A DNA stretch of 12,042 bases, taken from Lachnospiraceae bacterium (GTDB taxonomy: Bacteria > Bacillota > Clostridia > Lachnospirales > Lachnospiraceae). Within the stretch, counting starts at the first letter, position 1, and every line of letters begins with the position of its first letter. Of the stretch, positions 6,052-12,042 are shown in pieces. Location: assembly GCA_017461685.1 (NCBI GenBank), contig JAFTXF010000102.1:1-12042 (forward strand), written 5' to 3'. The notes under the pieces are model-generated. The model did not search any database and was not told where the DNA came from. It saw only the letters and a program-made list of their open reading frames with translations. Made by a program: the position numbers and the translations under genes.

Positions 6052-6822
6052 TTACCCGAAAATAATTTCCTCCCGATTGGAAGGGGTAATGCCGTAATAC
6101 TTCTTGAACAACCTGCTAAAATACAGTGGATCGGTATAGCCTACAGCCTCAGCCACTTCATATACGTATACAAAATCACCGCTCTCTAACATATTTCTGG
6201 CATGGTTCAACCTTTTTTTAATAATGTACTGCTTGGGCGAAACTCCAAAATCAGAGATAAATATTTTTCTGAAATAGGTATCCGACACACCGCACAGCTC
6301 ATGCAGCTTTTCCGTCTTCAAATCACAGTCAAAAATATGCTCTTCCAGATATTTTATTGCAGGCGCGATGATGTTTCTTTTTGCTGCATTGCAGTACTCC
6401 TTTTCTTCGTCCAACGATATCTGGGACAATATTTTGTAGAAAAGGGACAATGCTTCGTAATGGCCGGAGGCTTTCTGAAAAATCTGGGTTTTTATTAATT
6501 TTTTGCATGTAAATAATGCATCCTCAAAGTTATGAAGTCTGTATTTTCGGGGCATTGCATGCTCAATCTCTGCGTGAAAATTAATCAAAGCATAGTGCCC
6601 CTCCTCCTGACATATACTCTGCACCAGATAGTTTGCGCCCTTCGGTATAAAAAGCACTTCCTTTGGAGACAGCTGAATCGCTTTATCTGCAAAAGTATAC
6701 AGACTTTCCCCGTCAATTTTAAATATCAGAACATGACTGGGTCTGTTGGAGTGGAGCTGTCTTATGACTGAAATACCGGAGTAGGCATTCAGTATTGTTA
6801 TTTTTTCCATATTGTTTAACAT
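6052..6822 (-). CDS. AraC-family transcriptional regulator
   Basis: A 256-residue AraC/XylS-type regulator. The N-terminal part (about 10-110) looks like a cupin sensor, with SPKEVLFIPKGANYLV and GHYALINFHAE. Residues about 155-256 carry the two helix-turn-helix motifs, with LHELCGVSDTYFRKIFISDFG and the signature VAEAVGYTDPLYFSRLFKKYYGITPS. The frame stays open for 30 more codons upstream, but ATG 6822 is preferred because AAAGGTGA lies 4 bases before it and the upstream stretch holds promoter sequence. It diverges from an AEC permease gene and is the obvious candidate to control it. The ligand cannot be told from sequence. No terminator is visible before the fol promoter. Confidence 0.88.
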   Translation of the reverse strand: MLNNMEKITILNAYSGISVIRQLHSNRPSHVLIFKIDGESLYTFADKAIQLSPKEVLFIPKGANYLVQSICQEEGHYALINFHAEIEHAMPRKYRLHNFEDALFTCKKLIKTQIFQKASGHYEALSLFYKILSQISLDEEKEYCNAAKRNIIAPAIKYLEEHIFDCDLKTEKLHELCGVSDTYFRKIFISDFGVSPKQYIIKKRLNHARNMLESGDFVYVYEVAEAVGYTDPLYFSRLFKKYYGITPSNREEIIFG

Positions 6823-6837
6823 AAAATCACCTTTAAC

Positions 6838-6866
6838 AGTATAGCATTTGCATATAGCAAAATCAA
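6838..6866 (-). promoter_or_regulatory. Possible promoter of the second AraC gene
   Basis: Minus strand: TTGATT (6866-6861), a 17-base spacer, and TATACT (6843-6838) with an extended-10 TG, the same TGCTATACT as at the folC promoter. The predicted start is near 6831, only about 9 bases before the start codon and inside the ribosome binding site. Either the leader is very short or the true start is a little different. TATAGCA repeats (6840-6846, 6853-6859, 6938-6944) overlap and flank this site. Confidence 0.5.
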
Positions 6867-6905
6867 TAATTGTTTCAAAAAGTCCATAGTGTTCTTTTTT
6901 CTCTA

Positions 6906-6933
6906 TTTTCATTCGAAAGGCAAACTATATAAT
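6906..6933 (+). promoter_or_regulatory. Probable promoter of the AEC permease gene
   Basis: A perfect TATAAT (6928-6933) follows TTTTCA (6906-6911) by 16 bases; the -35 is only partly consensus. An ATG at 6932 overlaps this -10, which argues against using that upstream ATG as the permease start. The leader would be about 70 nt. Confidence 0.5.
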
Positions 6934-7012
6934 GTTTTATAGCAAATTACTTACGAGTGGAAAGGAAAGTCCAATTACTATCAGAGCTGATCGGACGATA
7001 CACAAAAATATT

Positions 7013-7975
7013 ATGGAAATTTTTAATCTTACATTAACACAAATGCTTACCATGTTCCTTTTTATCATACTGGGCTATATCCTGCGTAAGAAAAATATTT
7101 TGTCAGAAACCGCCCATCTTACCATGTCAAGGCTTGAGACCTACATATTTGTCCCATGTCTGGTGCTTTACAACTGGATGAACAACTGTACCGTAAGTTC
7201 CCTGAAGACCAATTCTATTCTGATTATTTACGGTCTGATTTTAATTTTAAGTGCCATTGCCCTTGCCTATCCGCTTTCCGGACTTTTTGTGAAAAAGGCC
7301 GACACCGACGCGCTTACCTACCAGAGAAATATTTATAAATATGCCATGACCTTCGGTAACTACGGATTTATGGGTAATTTCATTGTTTTGGGCGTTTGGG
7401 GCAGCGAAATGTTTTTCAAATACTCCATGTTTACGCTCTGCATTTCCTTTGCCTGCTACAGCTGGGGACTGTTCATTCTGATTCCTAAAGATAAGAATAA
7501 TACAAACATACTTAAAAGTGCCTTGAAACGACTCTGTACCCCGCCGATCATCGCCCTGTTTGTAGGTCTTTTTGCCGGCCTGTTCCAGGTCAAAGACTAT
7601 CTGCCGGTTTTTGTAGTGAATGTAATGTCAGATGCTTCTAAGTGCATGGGTCCGATTGCCATGCTTCTAGCAGGCGTTGTAATCGGAGGCTATGACCTCA
7701 AGGAATTATTGACCTACAAGAAAGTATATGTAGCTACTATTTTACGTTTAGTGGTAATTCCGGCTGTTATGCTTTTGGTCCTTCGGTTTTTCGGTACCAG
7801 TCAGGAAATTATGTCCTTAGCCCTGATTGCTTTTGCTACCCCTTTAGGATTAAATACTGTAGTATATCCGGCGGCGTATGGCGGAGATGTGAAAACCGGC
7901 GCTTCCATGTCTATTATTTCCCATACGTTTTCGGTCATTACGATTCCGTTAATGTATTTGATTTTTATTGCTTAA
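7013..7975 (+). CDS. AEC family (auxin efflux carrier-type) transporter
   Basis: A 320-residue, strongly hydrophobic membrane protein. It has the AEC layout of about ten transmembrane helices in two halves joined by a polar loop (around residues 155-175, KDKNNTNILKSALKRL). Family-like features are the start LTLTQMLTMFLFIILGYILRKKNIL, the small-residue stretch FGNYGFMGN, and the late segment ATPLGLNTVVYPAAYGGD. AEC proteins move organic acids such as malate or other small anions across the cytoplasmic membrane, and the bacterial substrates are often unknown. The start is chosen from the family-like N-terminus and because the upstream ATG at 6932 falls in the promoter. No strong ribosome binding site is visible before 7013, so the start is the least certain in the window. 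An AraC gene diverges from it. Confidence 0.88.
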   Translation: MEIFNLTLTQMLTMFLFIILGYILRKKNILSETAHLTMSRLETYIFVPCLVLYNWMNNCTVSSLKTNSILIIYGLILILSAIALAYPLSGLFVKKADTDALTYQRNIYKYAMTFGNYGFMGNFIVLGVWGSEMFFKYSMFTLCISFACYSWGLFILIPKDKNNTNILKSALKRLCTPPIIALFVGLFAGLFQVKDYLPVFVVNVMSDASKCMGPIAMLLAGVVIGGYDLKELLTYKKVYVATILRLVVIPAVMLLVLRFFGTSQEIMSLALIAFATPLGLNTVVYPAAYGGDVKTGASMSIISHTFSVITIPLMYLIFIA

Positions 7976-7989
7976 TAGAACCATCTCTG

Positions 7990-8030
7990 AAAAAAGGACC
8001 GTTGCCATTGCGGCAACAGTCCTCTTTTTT
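7990..8030. terminator. Bidirectional intrinsic terminator between permease and glyA
   Basis: AGGAC pairs with GTCCT and, after one C/A mismatch, GTTGCC pairs with GGCAAC around an ATTGC loop (7995-8023). The stem is followed by TTTTTT on the plus strand (8025-8030) and by TTTTTT on the minus strand (complement of 7990-7995). It serves both converging genes; the glyA stop codon lies inside the plus-strand T run. Confidence 0.88.
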
Positions 8031-9267
8031 ACTTCAACGGATACTTCTCTACCAATGCATCTACACTAGCTCTGGCCTTTGCCACGCCTGCTTCGCCTTC
8101 CTTGATTACAATAGCGATAGCCTCAGCAATCCGGTCCATATCCTCTGTCTTCATGCCACGGCTGGTAACGGCCGGTGTTCCCAGGCGGATACCGCTGGTA
8201 ACAAAGGCAGACTTCGGATCATTCGGAATGGTATTTTTATTGCAGGTAATATGTGCTTCGTCCATAAGCTTCTCAATGGCCTTACCTGTCAAATCAAACG
8301 GAGTCAGATCCACTAACATCAGATGGTTATCTGTACCGCCGGAAACAATCTTAATGCCACGGTTCATCAGTCCCTTGCAAAGGGCCTGTGCATTATCCAC
8401 AATCTGCTGCTGGTAAGCCTTAAACTCGTCAGAAAGAGCTTCCTTAAAGCAAACTGCCTTAGCTGCAATCACATGCTCTAACGGGCCGCCCTGAATGCCC
8501 GGGAAAATCGCCTTGTTAAAATTATACTTGTCAGCAGCTTCCTGATTGCACAGAATCATACCGCCTCTAGGGCCGCGCAGCGTCTTGTGTGTAGTAGTGG
8601 TAACAACGTCTGCATACGGAATCGGGCTCTCATGCAAGCCTGCAGCTACCAGACCTGCAATGTGCGCCATATCTACCATCAAAACTGCACCCACTTCGTC
8701 TGCAATCTCTCTGAATTTCTTAAAATCAATGGCTCTTGCATAGGCACTGGCACCGGCGATAATCATCTTCGGCTTACATTCCAATGCAATCTCACGCACC
8801 TTCTCATAATCGATAAAACCGTCATCATTTACTCCATAAGGAACGATATTAAAATACTTACCGGAGAAATTAACAGGGCTTCCGTGTGTCAAATGACCGC
8901 CGTGGTCCAGATTCATACCCATCACTGTGTCGCCCGGTGTCAAAATAGCAAACTGCACCGCCATATTGGCCTGTGCACCGGAATGCGGCTGCACATTTAC
9001 ATAATCACAGCCAAATAACTCCTTGGCTCTGTCAATGGCTAACTGCTCTACCACGTCTACGTTCACACATCCACCGTAATAACGCTTACCCGGATATCCT
9101 TCTGCATATTTGTTCGTCAAAATACTGCCCATAGCAGCCATCACTGCATGACTTACCCAGTTTTCAGATGCAATCAGCTCAATATGGCTGTTCTGGCGCT
9201 CTGCCTCAGCATCGATGCACTGGGCGATTTCAGGATCAACTAATCTTAATTCATCCATTGTATACAT
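8029..9267 (-). CDS. glyA: Serine hydroxymethyltransferase
   Basis: A 412-residue PLP enzyme that interconverts serine and glycine while loading tetrahydrofolate with a one-carbon unit. The pyridoxal-phosphate lysine lies in TTTTHKTLRGPRGG (Lys228), with DMAH (199-202) ahead of it. NVQPHSGAQANMAV, ELIASENWVS and GKRYYGG are diagnostic. The length is normal (410-420). ATG 9267 is preferred because AAGGAGGGC lies about 7 bases before it, and the longer in-frame start at 9327 falls on the -35 of the promoter. It is a single-gene unit with its own promoter and terminator. It is metabolically linked to the fol operon but separated from it by two unrelated genes. Confidence 0.98.
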   Translation of the reverse strand: MYTMDELRLVDPEIAQCIDAEAERQNSHIELIASENWVSHAVMAAMGSILTNKYAEGYPGKRYYGGCVNVDVVEQLAIDRAKELFGCDYVNVQPHSGAQANMAVQFAILTPGDTVMGMNLDHGGHLTHGSPVNFSGKYFNIVPYGVNDDGFIDYEKVREIALECKPKMIIAGASAYARAIDFKKFREIADEVGAVLMVDMAHIAGLVAAGLHESPIPYADVVTTTTHKTLRGPRGGMILCNQEAADKYNFNKAIFPGIQGGPLEHVIAAKAVCFKEALSDEFKAYQQQIVDNAQALCKGLMNRGIKIVSGGTDNHLMLVDLTPFDLTGKAIEKLMDEAHITCNKNTIPNDPKSAFVTSGIRLGTPAVTSRGMKTEDMDRIAEAIAIVIKEGEAGVAKARASVDALVEKYPLK

Positions 9268-9299
9268 TATAATGCCCTCCTTATAGGTTATTACTGAAT

Positions 9300-9327
9300 A
9301 TAATATCATAAAATCACAATTTGTCAA
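9300..9327 (-). promoter_or_regulatory. glyA promoter
   Basis: Minus strand: a perfect TTGACA (9327-9322), a 16-base spacer and TATTAT (9305-9300). This is the best consensus promoter in the window and gives a leader of about 25 nt, too short for a glycine riboswitch. The remaining 9328-9413 shows no gene and no clear terminator for the upstream helicase. Confidence 0.8.
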
Positions 9328-9413
9328 TTTAAAAGATTACAGTGGCAAAATCCCGGCATCACCTCATGTAGGCAATGCTATCATTCTCCTCATTGTGAAT
9401 AGGATACAACGCA

Positions 9414-11837
9414 CTAATTGCCCCAAAATTCTGCAAGTTTTCTTGCAACATTTTCCTTCTCCACCACCTCAATATGCTCCCATTCTCTGGGATACAGGCT
9501 GCGATAAGCATTCTGCAAAAATCTCTCATCCAACAGCAGCACCACGCCTCTGTCCTCCACAGTGCGGATTACCCTTCCTGCGGCCTGCAGCACCTTATTC
9601 ATGCCTGGGAAGCGGTAGGCATAATCGAACCCGGTACCCTGGGCGTCAAAGTAAGATTTCAAAAGCTCCCGTTCCCGGCCCACCTGGGGCAAACCGGTGC
9701 CCACGATGGCAGCCCCAATCAGGCTGTCGTGTTTCAAATCAATTCCCTCGGAGAAAATTCCGCCCAGCACACAAAAGCCCAAGAGTGTACGGTTATTTTC
9801 CTCACGGAAGGCATCTAAAAAACCGTCCCGGTCCTCTTCTGTCATATCTTCCCTTTGCAGTAAATAATCCACCGGCTCATCAGGATACCTTTGCACATAG
9901 GTCTGATACACCTCTTCCATAAATATATAAGAAGGGAAAAAGGCAATATAATGACCGGCCTTTGCTACTATCATCTCATGCAGGTAAAAAGCAATACGTT
10001 CATACTCCCTAGGCCCGCGTCTGGTATATTTACTGGTTACATCCCTTGCAATAAAAAGCCCCCGGTTCTCCGGCGCGAAAACCGAATGTGCATAGACCTC
10101 GTAGTCCTCCTTTTCCCCGCCCAAAAGCTCCTTGTAATACTGAATCGGCAAAAGAGTGGCAGAAAACAGAACGCTGCTTCTGGCCTGGTCCATACCCTTT
10201 TTCAGGTTTACAGACGGGTCTACATTAAATAATTTCAGCAAATAGTTCCCGTTCTCCAGCATATGCCCATATATGACATACTTATCATCTAAAAGTTCAT
10301 AGACCATGATAAAATGGGACAGTACAAAGTAAAAGTCCATAATTTCGTCCATAACAGGGCTGTCATTACGGTTGTTGATATAAATATCGATATGCTCTTT
10401 CAGCTTCTCCGCAGCCTGATAGACCTCCTCGGCGTCCTCGAACACCGTCATACCGTCACTCTGTTTTTTCAGTGACAAAAGAGCCTTATTCAGCTTTTCC
10501 AAAAGCCTGGCCATTTCCGTATCATGGTCCTTGACCAGGCGCTTCATCTCCAGTACATCCTCTTTTACTAACGTGGCGCTGAACATTTCCCTGCCCCGAT
10601 CTAAAAGATTGTGGGTCTCGTCAATCAGGAAAATATATTTTCCTGCATTGTCACCGCTAAAATACCTCCGCAAATACACATGCGGGTCAAATACATAATT
10701 ATAGTCGCAAATAACCGCGTCTGCAAAAAGACTGACATCCAGGCTCAGCTCATAAGGACATACTTCGTATTGTAAGGCATACCGCTCAATCACCCCGCGC
10801 CCAAAACGCTCTTCATGAGTAATCAAATCATACAGGCATTCATTTACCCTGTCAAAATGCCCCTTAGCAAATGGACACGCCCCGGGATTGCAGTCGCAGG
10901 TCTCATTAGCGCAGATTTTTTCCTTGGCAGTAATCACGATATCCTTAAACATAAGCCCCTTTGCACGTAACAGCCCAAAGGCCTCTTCAGCCACCGTCCT
11001 TGTAATCGTCTTAGCGGTCAAATAAAAGACTTTTTCACTTAACCCCTGTCCTACTGCCTTTATAGCCGGAAACACCGTAGAAAGGGTCTTTCCGACGCCT
11101 GTAGGGGCCTCCAGAAATAATTTCTTGCCGTGATATACAGTCTGATACACATAAGAAGCCAATTCCTTCTGTCCTTCCCGGTAGGCATAGGGAAACTGTA
11201 GCTTATGAATGGAAGGCAGCTTGGCAAGCTTCCAGTCATAACTGTAATCCAGCCACTTCTGACACTCCTGCATGGTCTCCTCGAACCAGTCCTCCAGTTC
11301 CTTCCGGCTATACACCTGATGAAAATATTTCAGTCCCCGGTCCTCAATATTGCAATAAGTCACCCTGACACCGATTTTCTCCAGACTGTCTTCCTTAGAT
11401 ACAATATACGCGTAGCACTTGGCCTGGGCCAGATGCACCGTATAGGGCTCCTTAATGCGACGCAGGTTTTGATAGGTAGATTTTATCTCGTCGATATAAG
11501 TCATAGGCTCCGGAGCGTCCACAAGGCCGTATTCCGCAGAAAATAACGGCAGCTGCTCTTCCAGCTCCCGAACCTCCTCCGGCACATAATCCTCCATAAC
11601 CCCGTCAGCTCTGCCCTCGATACAAATATCATATCGCCCCGTAGCATACCGCCACTGCAGGCCTACCTCCGCATGATAACCTGCGCCGCCCTTTTTCTGC
11701 AGCATCCTGTGAATCCGGTTACCTTCACTCATGGCAAGTTCCGGGTTTATCCTGCTGCGATTGTCCAGGTCTCCGCCACGAAACAGAAACTCCACCAGGC
11801 TGCGCACTGATAAATGCACTTCATTTATAGAATTCAT
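9414..11837 (-). CDS. DinG/XPD-like ATP-dependent DNA helicase with N-terminal PD-(D/E)XK-type nuclease domain
   Basis: An 807-residue protein. Residues 1-200 resemble a PD-(D/E)XK nuclease of the Cas4/RecB-like kind: GRADG with D78, IDEIKS with D116, E117 and K119, then QAKCYAY (Q138). Residues about 215-807 are a superfamily 2 helicase of the Rad3/XPD/DinG type: Walker A APTGVGKT (244-251), a cysteine-rich insert (C309, C314, C316, C321, C334, C360) likely to hold a 4Fe-4S cluster, the motif II variant DETH (406-409), SATLLP, and motif VI QAAGRVIR (751-758). It should unwind DNA 5' to 3' in repair or replication-fork processing. ATG 11837 follows GGAGG by 7 bases; an upstream in-frame ATG lacks a site. 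It forms its own unit. Such fusions are known in Firmicutes, but the cellular role is poorly defined. Confidence 0.92.
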   Translation of the reverse strand: MNSINEVHLSVRSLVEFLFRGGDLDNRSRINPELAMSEGNRIHRMLQKKGGAGYHAEVGLQWRYATGRYDICIEGRADGVMEDYVPEEVRELEEQLPLFSAEYGLVDAPEPMTYIDEIKSTYQNLRRIKEPYTVHLAQAKCYAYIVSKEDSLEKIGVRVTYCNIEDRGLKYFHQVYSRKELEDWFEETMQECQKWLDYSYDWKLAKLPSIHKLQFPYAYREGQKELASYVYQTVYHGKKLFLEAPTGVGKTLSTVFPAIKAVGQGLSEKVFYLTAKTITRTVAEEAFGLLRAKGLMFKDIVITAKEKICANETCDCNPGACPFAKGHFDRVNECLYDLITHEERFGRGVIERYALQYEVCPYELSLDVSLFADAVICDYNYVFDPHVYLRRYFSGDNAGKYIFLIDETHNLLDRGREMFSATLVKEDVLEMKRLVKDHDTEMARLLEKLNKALLSLKKQSDGMTVFEDAEEVYQAAEKLKEHIDIYINNRNDSPVMDEIMDFYFVLSHFIMVYELLDDKYVIYGHMLENGNYLLKLFNVDPSVNLKKGMDQARSSVLFSATLLPIQYYKELLGGEKEDYEVYAHSVFAPENRGLFIARDVTSKYTRRGPREYERIAFYLHEMIVAKAGHYIAFFPSYIFMEEVYQTYVQRYPDEPVDYLLQREDMTEEDRDGFLDAFREENNRTLLGFCVLGGIFSEGIDLKHDSLIGAAIVGTGLPQVGRERELLKSYFDAQGTGFDYAYRFPGMNKVLQAAGRVIRTVEDRGVVLLLDERFLQNAYRSLYPREWEHIEVVEKENVARKLAEFWGN

Positions 11838-11849
11838 GGGAAGACCTCC

Positions 11850-11886
11850 TTTCGCGAAAATTAACATTACAGGTGTTTGCGAAACT
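11850..11886. promoter_or_regulatory. Palindromic sites in the helicase leader
   Basis: TTTCGCGAAA (11850-11859) is a perfect 10-bp palindrome touching the helicase ribosome binding site. GTTTGCGAAAC (11875-11885) is a related dyad about 25 bp further upstream. The wider 11871-11886 matches 1687-1702, before the first AraC gene, in 15 of 16 bases. A protein bound here could block translation or transcription of the helicase. No clear -35/-10 pair was found for this gene. Confidence 0.3.
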
Positions 11887-11901
11887 CAGTGGCCGACGGC
11901 G

Positions 11902-12042
11902 GAAGTGATATATATTCCGTCTCAGGGACGCTCCCGCTCCGTGAAAAGCTGCAACGGTACTAAGCTCAGACTGCGGTTATCACCTTGCTTCGCTAAGGAC
12001 CGGCGCTTTTCAAGGCCCCTCTGCCGGAATATATATCACTTC
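11902..12042. repeat. Dispersed structured repeat, copy B (complete, with terminal inverted repeats)
   Basis: A 141-base element bounded by GAAGTGATATATATTCCG (11902-11919) and its exact reverse complement at 12025-12042. Inside, AGGG pairs with CCCT, TGAAAAGC (11942-11949) with GCTTTTCA (12005-12012) and CGGT with ACCG, so the whole element can fold into one long interrupted hairpin. The core is homologous to 1-106. It has no ORF. It lies upstream of the helicase gene, ending 64 bases before its start. It may be a structured RNA gene or a miniature inverted-repeat element; the sequence alone does not decide. I could not recognise it as a named RNA family. Confidence 0.75.

Noticed and set aside
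8002..8416. Plus-strand ORFs of about 100 codons opposite glyA
   Set aside because: They overlap a confident glyA on the other strand, begin at or past the bidirectional terminator and have no ribosome binding site.
9268..9299. Glycine or other riboswitch before glyA
   Set aside because: The consensus promoter leaves only about 25 nt of leader, too short for an aptamer.
9395..9922. 175-codon plus-strand ORF rich in Pro and His
   Set aside because: It is the antisense shadow of the helicase C-terminus; no ribosome binding site or recognisable domain.
1..12042. CRISPR array, transposase, integrase, tRNA or rRNA
   Set aside because: No regularly spaced repeats, no DDE or recombinase signature and no tRNA or rRNA sequence was seen on either strand.

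Overview
The window reads as chromosomal DNA of a low-to-mid GC anaerobic Firmicute, most likely a Lachnospiraceae-type gut clostridium. The reasons are the strong GGAGG ribosome binding sites, sigma-A promoters, a fol cluster carrying an HD-domain gene, and the style of the MelA, AraC and DinG-like proteins. The genus is inference. I see no integrase, transposase, CRISPR array, tRNA, rRNA or phage module. Most of the window is ordinary metabolic and housekeeping DNA. The least explained features are a dispersed structured repeat at the two edges and some short regulatory or decayed sequence between genes.

Layout. 1-240: partial copy A of the repeat, then a strong stem-loop. 241-1563 (-): GH4 alpha-galactosidase melA, divergent from an AraC-family regulator at 1722-2513 (+). 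The spacer between them holds a clear promoter and a 21-bp-phased direct repeat that looks like the AraC operator. 2514-2787: a gene-poor stretch with small inverted repeats and the 5' part of a short ORF that runs antisense into the araC 3' end. 2788-3477 (-): histidine phosphatase with its own promoter. 5924-3550 (-): folC, folE and an HD-domain hydrolase, tightly packed behind one promoter. 6052-6822 (-): a second AraC regulator, divergent from an AEC-family permease at 7013-7975 (+). A bidirectional terminator separates the permease from convergent glyA at 9267-8029 (-). 11837-9414 (-): an 807-residue protein joining a PD-(D/E)XK-like nuclease domain to a DinG/XPD-type iron-sulfur helicase. 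11902-12042: copy B of the repeat, complete, bounded by a perfect 18-bp inverted repeat that ends on the last base of the window.

How the genes work together. folC, folE and glyA all feed tetrahydrofolate and one-carbon metabolism. FolE makes dihydroneopterin triphosphate, FolC adds glutamate to (dihydro)folate, and GlyA loads the one-carbon unit from serine. The HD protein lies in the folE operon, where the DHNTP dephosphorylation step lacks a universal enzyme, so it is a candidate for that step (inference). The two AraC genes each face one metabolic gene, melA or the permease, in the usual local-activator arrangement. Six of the eight long genes needed a start downstream of the longest ORF; the choices rest on ribosome binding sites and promoter positions.
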